Source: Annulohypoxylon bovei var. microspora (taxonomy: Eukaryota; Ascomycota; Sordariomycetes; Xylariales; Hypoxylaceae). From it: DNA of 64,000 nucleotides. Location: NCBI GenBank assembly GCA_022836615.1, contig MU405252.1:124001-188000 (forward strand), given 5' to 3'. Positions 47,853 through 58,345 of this stretch are shown here, piece after piece. The translations under genes and the position numbers were made by a program. The notes below the pieces were generated by a model. That model was not told the origin of the DNA. It saw only the letters and a program-made list of their open reading frames with translations, and did not search any database. Position 1 is the stretch's first letter. Each line of letters starts with the position of its first letter.

Positions 47853-49532
47853 CTCATATAGTTTATCATGAGATATTCGACAGAATCAGGTGACTTAGAG
47901 TCTCTCGAGGACATTACGGACGCATATTGATTAATTTAAGGTTGTTTATTGTGGTTCACTTTATAGTTACAAGGGTGAATGAGGTTTGGTGTTTGGTGTT
48001 GATTCAACGAGAAAAAAAATATGGAGAAGGAGAATATTGAATACTTTACTCGGATATTCTTCGGCCAAAGCTTGGACGTCGATTTTCGGAAGGCTTAGTT
48101 TATCCTACCTCCTAGCGCCAACCGATAGGGGGCCACCTTACCAAACCTAGGTCCGCACAGACCACAATACAGCAGAAAGAAAGCAACCAATTAACCAACC
48201 AGAGAAGAGTGATTCGGATTAATCATCACTAACCTCGACCTTTCTTCTACGAAGTTGCAGCTATCAACCCTAAACTTTTTTCATTTTTTTCATCATTCCA
48301 CAAACAACAACACAAATTTGCGCTATCCGTCTCATATTCCGAAGCGGCCGTTTCTATCATACTTCGAACGCTTACCTATCGCTAGGCTGTGAAACAATCT
48401 AAGACTTATCTTAGGTACTCGGTGTGTCCATGACCTCTGGACATGGACATGGGATGAATAGGTACGGAGATGGGATAAGAAAAAAAAAGAAAAATTATAC
48501 ATATGCGTGCGGCACATCGATGGCAAACATGATGCATTGATACCGGGCTGATCAACCTACATGTTTGTTAGGTACTTCTTCGACCAGATAATAATCACTG
48601 ATCCTATCGATGTACGTCATGAGATATACATCTCTCGCTTCGTGAGTCACGAATAGAATAGGTAAGGCCGAGTGAAATCTCGCCTATATCCGATGATACC
48701 ATCGAGGATGCTTGCTAGCGACTACTCTTGCAGTTGTGTTCTCATCATCCTGGTCAGCTTCTATTAGAAATCTTGACCTTCACACCAAGTTCTCGTTCTC
48801 TAGTAATGTAACTATTCCCACTCGTCAAAGCATATGAATGCAAGTGAGCGATCCTAAATATTGCAGTATCTATTCGTGGACACTTTCCTTGGCTACAGTA
48901 TGACAACTCGTAAACTCAATCGTTTAGCCCGCAGGTGCTTTACGATGCTGCACTCGTAGGAGTACCAGATCTGTCCGACTTCGGTTATCTGCAGTGTACC
49001 CTGATCTTCAACTGGAACAGCGATTCCGTTTACCTGGGAACCGAGTCGTGTCACAGAGACAAGATGTCTAATTCTCCCAGGTTCCTGAGCTAGAAGAATC
49101 CTATGTAGGTAAAGGCGGTGCGGAAGCTGTTTTGTGGGCTATATTATGGAAAGCGAGCCACTTAACCTATGGTCTGAAGTCTTTTCATCTCAATGTCTAG
49201 GACATAGTGGACTCGATAGGAGCAATCATCCTATATTGGTAACACAGTCTCTCCCGGCCGCTGACTGTGCGTAAAGAAGGAAGTTTCTAATACCTGAGCG
49301 AACATGAGTCTACGTCTACGTCTCCCCAAGGCTGTCACTGTAAGTGACCAATGCAGCTGCATTCGGGTCCAAGTTGATTTTCTTATAAGATCATATCAGG
49401 ATCCGGTTTCTTGGACTGCATCTTGGGCATCGATCGATCAGACAGATCAGCAAGCCACTTCATCATCCGAAGACCTCTACAAGACCTACCAGAACATATT
49501 GGCATATCGTCGAGAAGTTACGCTTGCCTAAT
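47853..49532. other. Divergent intergenic region between AsnRS and PARG-like genes
   Basis: 1.7 kb holding both promoters. A frame of about 75 codons ends just before the PARG-like start but has no protein-like features. No RNA gene was recognised. Confidence 0.55.
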
Positions 49533-50708
49533 ATGCCTTCTTCGAAACCCAAGCCTTCTGAAGTCGCCGCCGAGACGAAGCGACACTACATACCGACCAT
49601 AAAAAGAGATTATGCACAAGCATGGCCAACTCACTCTTACTTATTCCAGCAGCCGCTTCAACAGATTCCCATGCAGAACTCCGTGAGTGGCGTTCCTCCG
49701 TCACCGCCAGAATTCTGTAAGTACCTACTAAGTATGCCTGATACCGGGATTTTCCTATTCTAACCCGCTATACAGACATTTCCACTGGAGATCCCGTTGA
49801 TTTCACAATCAACTGGAAGAAGAAAGTCAATCTTAGGATACCGTTTATATGTGCGGCTAACGACAAGAGACCCGGTGGTGATTGGGAGACCGGAGTGGTG
49901 AGTCATTCCCCCTTTCGCCCCTTTCCGTCCATACGAGAAGTCTACTATATACTTATCACCCCAACCCACCTAGGTTGGCTACGAAGAGCGCCTCTGCAGG
50001 CGCAGCACGCTCTCGGCCACTCTCAGCACGCCGGGGCCGGGCTCGCAGGTGGACAACAACTACCCGATCCCGTCGGAGGGGGGCATCTACTCGGAGGCGG
50101 TGGTGGTGTTCCGGGGGCCGCACGACCAGTATAAGAAGCTGGAGCAGTGGCACGACCTGGCCGTCGTCAGCATGCCGGCGGCGCGGTGGCCCAAGCTGTC
50201 GCAGGGCGGGTCCAAGTACGCCTTCCCGCTCGAGCGCGAGATGGTGCGCAACAAGATCCGCGCCGCCCTGCGCATCTGCGCCTTCTACGAGCACCGCACC
50301 GTCGTCATCGGCGACTTCGGCCTCGGCAACGGCCACCGCAACCCGCCGCAGGAGCTCGCCGAGCTCTGGCGCGACGTCTTCCTCTACGACCCCGACATCC
50401 GCGGCCGCTTCGACTACGTCGCCTTCGTCTTCGAGGACCAGTACCAGAGCACCGCCCGCCTCATCCTCGACGACATCGCCAAGAAGAGCAAGGGCGGCGG
50501 CCACCACCACGGCGGCGGCTCGGGCCACGGCCACGGCTCCAAGGGCAAGTCCCGCGCCTCCGCGAGCTCGACCTCTGGCTCTGGGAGCGGCTCCGCGTCC
50601 GCGTCGACCGACTTCGAGATATTCTCGCGCGTCTTCGACGCCGCGGAGATCCAGAGCGTCCTGAGCCGGCCTGATCCCAGGTACGACATCTCCATGCTGA
50701 CGTCGTGA
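49533..50708 (+). CDS. Microbial-type PARG (DUF2263/TIGR02452-like) macrodomain protein
   Basis: The predicted protein has 346 residues, from exons 49533..49716, 49776..49897 and 49974..50708, with introns GTAAGT/ACAG and GTGAGT/CTAG. The family is related to poly(ADP-ribose) glycohydrolase, which removes ADP-ribose chains. The core starts at about 75 with VNLRIPFICAANDKRPGGDWETG, followed by VGYEERLCRRSTL (about 103-115). The remainder matches the fold (EAVVVFRG, VIGDFGLGNGHRNPP, FDYVAFVFED). The usual signature is GGG...QEE; here it reads GGD (95-97) and YEE (105-107), with both glutamates kept, so hydrolase activity is possible but unproven. Near the C-terminus is a Gly/His/Ser low-complexity stretch before a last helix. 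Exon 3 is extremely GC-rich, so long frames on the other strand are shadows. Confidence 0.82.
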
Positions 50709-53700
50709 TGGGGAGGTGTGCCTGGTAGGTAGGGGTTCGCGGTGCCGAGAGACGTTGGGTTCTCGTGCGCCATTACACAGCATCGAGGTCGTCACACGCT
50801 CCCATGTGGGCGGAATCGACCCGGCGATCCGGTCGGATACGGGGGTGGGTAGCAGTGTTATCTTCTCCTTTCTTCGTTCCTAGATTGATTACGTCCTATA
50901 GGCTAGGGGGTTCATCAAGGGTTCAGGGGCAATTGTGTGGTGAAAAATGGGATAAGGGCAAGGTTATTAGACGGAGTCGCTTCATCGTGTATTCTAATCG
51001 CATGGTCTATATCGATTGTTTTTTAACTCATAATGACACAAGTATCATCTCATGGTAGTCGACTATATACTTAACACATGAGATAATATATTGTAAGCTC
51101 ATCCGTTCTTTCTATAGGGGGCCTGTTGTGGTACAGAATCTCTGATGTCAGACGGTTGAGTATTTTATCACGCGCATCTTTGCCACTATCACATTTGAGT
51201 TGTCAAGTTTTAACAGTAATACGAACACTTAAGGCTCTGCTCCATTGACCGGCTTCAATCGAATCCACGATATAGGTCCCCTTGCGTCATCCCTGAGCTT
51301 GGCTGTCCGTAAGATGTGATGACGAGGCGAGCTCCGGCATGATAAAGTCACAAGTGAAGGTGTGCCATTCATCTTCTGCCAGGACTAGGTCACATGAACT
51401 TACATTTACGCAAGATGTAGTCGGTAGCCGTGTATCAAACTCGGACCAAGATCTAAGGCTCAATGTTCCAGGCTAACTAGATGAAAGACGATGAGAATCT
51501 TTGGGGGCGGCTCGGTCACGGAATCAGTAATATCTTGCTATCACGAGTCATATCCCCTGGATATAGCATACTAACGATCATATTATCTAGCGGTGAGGCT
51601 CCCTAAACGGGAAACCGGGACTGACAACACAGGATATTGATTGTCTTTGTGCTTGCTTTTGCCGGTTTGGTGTCTTCGTAATGTTATCGTAAGGGTCATA
51701 CTGTATATGGTTTATTGCTGGAATACTCCGCTTGTAGGCAAGGACAAGCCTCACCGGTCAATGGGGATATTCTCAGGACATACATGCATATGCATATATG
51801 AGCAAACTAAAACCTCCGGGTAGGAATTTGTGTGATCTAGCCACGCGAAATGGGCCTATCTGAGCACTGCGAAGGCAAGGAATCAAGATGGAATATGATT
51901 TGCTCGGAAGTGGCTGGCGTCTAACCCCGGATCATGCAGATGTAGAGTGAATGCATGTAAGCACCAAGGGTTTCGGGCGTCGCCTTAAGAGAACACGACG
52001 TTAATCCCGTATGTATGTAGTCTGCCTAGGTACCTAGGTAATATCCTAGCTCTCATGTCTCTCCCCTGAGTCGACCTAAACAGAATTTATGCTAACGTTT
52101 CAAAGTCTCAGATAGGCGAGCCCGATATCTTTCAAGATTCTGATCTGTCCATGTGGATTGAGCCTCGTCCATGCAAGTCTGACCCTTCTGGACGTGTTTC
52201 AGCCACCTAGAAAATTAGAAACTGCTACGGGGTCCTTGAGTGGCAAGTTCAACGCCTCCGCATTCAGGGGTAACACAACAAGCCGTGTTTTCTAGGTAGA
52301 TCGATAGGCTGGGCTTACGAAAAGGTACTTGTGTACTCGAAGAGCAGATTTATGATACGGAGATCCCGATGTCATAGAAGGGTACATGATAAGGCTGGCA
52401 GTTCCTAATGTGAATTGAAATTAATGGCTTATACATATCTTGCTCGTACTATCGCACAATATTGTTGAAGGATGAAATCCTATCAGGTGTGAGTTTGTGT
52501 TCCTGTAGACTGCCGAGTCACAATACAACCCATAATTATAGCGCAAGATGCCGAGACTCTGGATTCCCGTCAGTCACCTATACAGAGGAAAAGAGAGAGA
52601 GATAATAGGGTTTGGGTATATTAAGATTGCGAGATGACCGTTGTGAGATAAGGCTCCGATGTGCCATCTGACTCTCAGTGGCGTCGATGTTCCGCAAGTA
52701 GCCGCCTCTTATACGGATTGTTCCAAACTAGAAGAAAGAGCCGCGACATGCATATGACAAGTCAAGGGGATATGCCTTCTAAGATCATATCGTAAGGAGA
52801 TAAAAAAATCATACGCCCTCGAGAGAACGTGCTTGATAAGTATCTGATGATATTTTCACGCACGCGTTCTACGAATGGCTTTTGCCCACGGGTCGGCTCG
52901 AGGCAATCGCCCGAGAATGGCGTTCCGTAAAGCATGATCTATCAATTTTAGATACTCTCATTGGTTCAAGGGTCGTAAGACTTTCTTATGATAGGTTAGA
53001 GTTGTCAATGCGGCTTACTACAGCAGTCCCGTCTGGTATCACTAGGTAGGAGGTTAAGCCTGATTACGCAATGACTTCAGTTTACAGAACTAAAGTATAG
53101 TTTTATACGAAAGGTTTTACATTGCAAAGGATCCAGTCCGTGATATGATCGCTGGGATTCCCCAAGTAGAGAGGTTGTTGAGGTTGACTGCGGTTTATTA
53201 ACTACCTAGACCTGTGGTAGATTCATCGGCATCTCTGATCCGGCATTTTTAGACGTATATAATTAATGGATCTGACTGCTTAAGTTGGAACGATAACATT
53301 CACTGTACGATTCCCCCAGTGTAAGACTACAACGCCAGGAGATATTTATAAAGAATCTCGCGTATCTGTCAACTAGCACTAATGCCTGTTTTTTTTCCCC
53401 GGAGTCCAAAGGTTAATATCAGTGGACTCCAGCCAGGAGAGATTCATCGTATCTTTACAAAAGGTATGTTAATACGTATAGATAGGTAGGTAGTTGATGA
53501 AATTCACGAGGCCTTAGCATACACTTAGTCATAGTAAGACGTAAGGCTGTCTGATGCGATGTCGACACACGAAGTTTAAGATTGAGCGCAAACACCCTGG
53601 ACCGATAAGTTTTACAGTAAAAATGGGGCTCACGGCCGTTACTAGTTATTGGAGCGGAAGGAGGCAGTCGGCTTATTTTAGATGTCTCGGGCCTCATTTC

Positions 53701-54158
53701 CGTTGGATTGTTTGCTTCGCTGCAGTCACAGGCGAGATGCAGGGTCTTTCGGCCGAAATGAGATCTTCGTCATCCCCACTAGAAAAAAAACAGGAAGGTA
53801 ATTTATCAATGAGTTAGTTCTGCGGGAGAAAGAAAAAAAGGTAGCCCATGATTGACATGTCTCGATTGGGAGAGTTGGGCGACACAAATTTACATTGAAA
53901 TCACCAAACACCAAGGGGCGACGGGGTTGATCGTGTGGTAGGGAGGTACAACGCGGTACCATTTGTTTTGATAGGTATGATCTGACATCGAGGTGGTGGA
54001 ACCGAGGGACAGAATAGTCATATCCATGTATCCTTAGATCTAAAATGGCTTCTTCTTTGAGGCTCTCGGACCAAGATCTAGAACGGTTCCCAATTGCCAG
54101 ATCCTTGGGTCCAAGGTTATTTGTATGTGTTTCCAGGATCGTGCCCGTGAATAGTATA
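50709..54158. other. Gene-free 3.4 kb between convergent PARG-like and Sec24 genes
   Basis: No supported coding frame. It carries two adjacent copies of the palindromic unit at 52025-52040 (CCTAGG-TACCTAGGTA) and a TAGGTAGGTA copy at 53483-53492. The sequence is mid to low GC and rich in stops. Confidence 0.55.
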
Positions 54159-57100
54159 TTACCAGTATTGTGGCCTTAACCCCTGGAACGTGGACGCCAG
54201 GGAACTGTGTTCATCACCTTCTTTTCGTCTTTGCCCAGCCAACTGCATTGACCAATGTTAGCAACTGTATTCCACTCAATCTTTGCGCGACAGGGGTCGC
54301 CCCTTTAATAATTCGGCATATCACGGTAAAAAGTAGTAAGAGATTGACATACCTCAAGCTGTACGCCCTTGTGTAAATGTACTAGCCAGTCTACATAGCT
54401 CTGCGCTTCGTTATTGCGATCTTCAATTAACATTCTTGCGAACTCGTATTCAGCTCCATCAAATGCTTGTCTAGCCAGTTGAATCGTCAACGCTTTGGAA
54501 CCGCGCATGGTCTTGAGGAACTCGATTATATTCCGAACCTGAGCGTTGAGGTGCGTTTGTAGAACTGGCAAGGAGGAGATGTATGGGTCAAGCGAGCTGA
54601 GGCTATCCTTGCCTTCTCCGAACAGATCTACTAGTAGATTGGGCGAGGTTTGAGAATGGAACCATAACAAGCATTGTTGCCCGTTATCTATCAAGTATAC
54701 TCCCCCTGGCTCGACTCGGCTGAATGACGTACGAATGGCCGGTGGCACCTTCAAGTAGCCAGTGTCCTTGTCGGGAAACCCGTCGTCGGGATTTAGGTTG
54801 TGAATGGGTATCATTCTAGGATAGAGGTAGAGACTGAGTTCTGGGGCGCCTATTGACCTGATCATGCGCATTTCGTGTACCCTCCGATCGGAGGTCTCAT
54901 TTCCTCCCTTGAAAGCCCGAGACTTAATAAGGCCGAGCATGTACATTGAGAACTCTTTAAGCTTCTCTGGCATGACAAGCTGCCCTGGCGGGTGCGACTG
55001 AGAAGAGAAGTTCTTACGATATCCAGCTAGAACATCAATTGTCTTCTCTGTCAAGCCCAACCTTATGTCTTTTAGGGTAGTAGAAGTTGAAGCAAGTTTG
55101 GAAGCGGCGTCCTTAGCAATAATTGTATAGACGGCGTCTTGGTCCACGAACTTCATGCATTCCCGTGCGTTATCGCTGACACTTGCGATGACGTTACAAC
55201 ACCTGACTCTTCGCTCGCCGGCGGCGGTCGTATATAGTAAGGCGGATTGGAAATGGGCGTCAAGTTTCGAATCGAGCTTTCCATCGTAACCAAATGTAAC
55301 ACCCACAGCTTTGTCGGCATCTATGACACCTATTTCAAGATCGGCCCCGAAAGTATGCTGTATGAAGTTGCCGTGGTAAGCAGATATTTGGAGACCATTG
55401 GAGCATCGAACTTTCATCAATGCCTGGTAGCCTGTTTCCCTTGTGACCGTATGCTTGATCTCGAGAGAAAGCTTCGCATTATCGCGGCCAGCTACGAAAT
55501 TAGGGTAGTAAAATGTTTCACCACCAGTCGTGGATGCGACATGACCTTCGAGTCGTTAGTTAAAGTGACCATAATACTATGCTATGCTTGGACTTACCGA
55601 TAGTGGCTATGTCCAAATATCCACCGGTTGGTGCGGCTAAAAAGAAGTCAATACCAATACCAGCCGCAACCATCTTTTCCGCGGTCTTCCTCCACGCAGG
55701 ATGATCAGTAGTGAAAAGTTTCTTATCGATTTCACCGCTTGAATACTTCCCATCGTCTCTCATGAAAAGTCGGTTAGGGCCCCATGTAGGTAATGCAGAC
55801 AACGAACACACTATTTTTCCTCCAGTGTTTTCCAACGCTGACAGGCATGATATCAATGTGGGTAATAGAGCAGGTTCCGGATTCTTGATATCGGCGAATA
55901 GCGTCGGTAGCCGCGCGAGCAATGATGTGATGATGGCTTTTGACTCATATGGGTCAACGAACAAGCCGTCGCTAAGTGGTACAAAGGGATCCTCGAGGTC
56001 TGACATTATCAACATTTGGGCTTGCTCTAGAGCGGGATTGCAGTTATAAAAATGTATGTCCTTGTCGTATGTGATGAATCCAACTTTGGCGCCGGGCGGA
56101 ATTCGTCGTTTTGGCTCGCCATTATCATCTATTTCATCACCCCCTTCCGGAGCGTAGAGCGCGGCAAGGATGCCTTCACAAAAGGCCTCTAAAAACCCCT
56201 TATTATAAGATTCCTGGGTAACATCAATGGCAAATAACCAATGAATGCCCGATGGCTCTTTCGTCCAATACTCTTTAGGTACTGTGAATTCAACAGTGCC
56301 TCTTGTCAACTCTGGCCGCTGGTCCCGATCAACTCTTACGCCTTGGGGTGTTGTCGCGCAGAAATATTCCGAAGGGGTATCGTTAGGATATGTACACAGA
56401 TTGCACACGAACTTGCTCCCTCCTGAACGGAACATCATGAAGGGGTTGATGTAAGCTCGGCATCTCGAACACCTCGGTGGTCCAACATCTCCGAAGTCAA
56501 GTACGGGAACCTCCATCTCACCAGGCTGAAGGCGGGCTAGAGGTTGTAAGACAAGGCCTAAGGGTAGACCAGTGCTATTCAAGCCTTCCGAGCTAGATGG
56601 AATGTTGTTCATCGTCAACCTGGTAAACTTGGGCGAGGAATTGCCTTGATCGTAAGCGACGAAAGAAACTGTGGCCGGCGGAGGTACATGGCGCTCGAAG
56701 GTTGGATATACAGTGCTAAGATAGTACTGTTGTGGTACATCTCTAGACACGGGCACGCTGGGAATATCATCTGGCGAGACCTGTCCTCCTCCCGACGCTG
56801 GCACGAAGGCGGGCGCATGGCCCTGATCTACCTGACCACCCCTCGCGGCAAATTCAGCCGCAGTTGCTGGTACTGCGGGGTTGTATGGTGCGTTGACGGG
56901 AGCTGGGAATTGGTTGGGCGCAGCTGGCTGTCCAATGAACTGGCTACCTGGTTGTAGGGAGGGATCTGCGTTCAAGAAAGCCGTAGCAGGCGTCCCTACT
57001 GGCGGTATACCATTATATGCCTGCGAAGAACCAGCTGGGGCTTCGACGGCATGGAACACATGCCTATCTTTCTTCTTTCTTCTCATTGAATGCTGCCCAT

Positions 57101-57374
57101 CTCCTATCGACATTCCAGCCATCTGTGCGGTAAGACCTCCATCCTGCGGAGGTGCAGCTACGGGTGAAGGACCACCGGGAGGCGGAGGGGCGTTCCCATA
57201 GTACTGTTGGCCTGGGGGAGGCGCAGGAGAGCCATAGCCGACGCCTGGTTGATAGGGATTTTGGGCAACGGGGGGTTGAAATTGCGGAGGGGCAGGTTGG
57301 CTCGATCGGTTGGGATTATTAGGATCAAGCTGTTCACCCTGTCCTAAAGCGTGATACATAGAGTAGTCTGCCAT
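54159..57374 (-). CDS. sec24: COPII coat protein Sec24
   Basis: The predicted protein has 1017 residues, from exons 57374..55598, 55545..54353 and 54242..54159. Introns have GTAAGT/GAAG and GTATGT/GCAG ends; the first contains CTAAC. Sec24 pairs with Sec23 and selects cargo at ER exit sites. The disordered Pro/Gln-rich N-terminus (1-230) is followed by the zinc finger C302-x2-C305...C324-x2-C327. The trunk domain follows (HWLFAIDVTQESYNKGF), then beta-sandwich, helical and gelsolin-like domains (GVYLIDNGQQCLLWFH). The end is YVDWLVHLHKGVQLE joined to a 27-residue last exon ending in GLRPQYW. Without the last intron the frame would run into an unrelated short tail, so the three-exon model is preferred. 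It is a near full-length single-copy housekeeping gene, divergent from cft2. Confidence 0.95.
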
Positions 57375-58275
57375 TGTGAAGGACTACCTCTTCATAGACT
57401 AAATCCGCCAACTATCGTTTTATCGCTGCGTATCTCGTGTACTTCGTATATACGTCGGATACCTTAAGGCCTCAAGGTGTAGTCTGATTTCGGCTCGAGA
57501 TTCGGCAAATCATAAAGATTTGATATGTTCCATGGTACCTATCCCGTATTTACAAGATGACGCTTAGATAAACATTTGGAGGCGATTAAAGAAAGGTAAG
57601 AAGACAAGTTCGTCGGTTTAGTTAGTCCACTAGTCAGTTAGCTAGAAAGCTGTAGCGTCAGGTCGTGTCAAGTTTCGTCTTTTGGGGTCACGGCGTCGAT
57701 ATTAACAACTGAAATCATAGCCAAGATAGATTTTGGGAAGCATGGACATACCAGCCAGGGGTCAATTAAAACGGACAATTGATGATGAATTATGGAAATG
57801 GAATTGACACGATAACATTCCGGGGATTTTCCGAGAATATTTCAGTCGCGGTACTGCGATACTTTGTACGATACCTTGTAAAGTGGGTACCTTCCAATCG
57901 ACAGCTGCTATGGAATCTGGGAATCTACATAGCTTAGTGGCTTGTGCAGCTCGTGCTTGCTTTACCTTAAGCTGTTTTAGCTCACCTTCAGCTTCAAACG
58001 TTGATGGGTATCCACATTGACTTTACCTAGCTGTTCAGATATGTACCTAGGTACCAAGTGGGTCATTCCAAACCCGTCTTGATACGCGACGAAGTTGGAG
58101 ACTAAGGTTCTTATTCTTTTACAACCACTTACAACTTACAACAATACCATCTTCGACATTTAGTACCGCGGATTGTTGATGCCACATCTACGTTGTGAAT
58201 AGTACATCGAATTACGCGATTCAGATAGTATCGGAAAATCTATTCTAAACGACTTTCTAGTACGATGACGCAGCA
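57375..58275. promoter_or_regulatory. Divergent promoter region sec24/cft2
   Basis: 901 bp separate the two start codons. A TACCTAGGTA palindrome lies at 58044-58053, 223 bp from the cft2 ATG. No TATA box is clear on either side. Confidence 0.5.
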
Positions 58276-58345
58276 ATGTTTACCTTCAGCTCATTACAAG
58301 GAGCGCTCTCAGAATCAGCATCGTCGCAATCTATCCTCGAGCTAG
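58265..58345 (+). promoter_or_regulatory. Overlapping upstream ORF of cft2
   Basis: ATG at 58265, 11 nt before the cft2 ATG and in another frame, opens 26 codons and stops at 58343-58345 inside the cft2 coding region. It has A at -3, whereas the main ATG has G. Confidence 0.45.

Noticed and set aside
49956..50795. 279-codon antisense frame and overlapping + strand frames over the PARG-like exon 3
   Set aside because: They arise from extreme GC content of the real exon and show Arg/Ala/Pro-rich translation without motifs.
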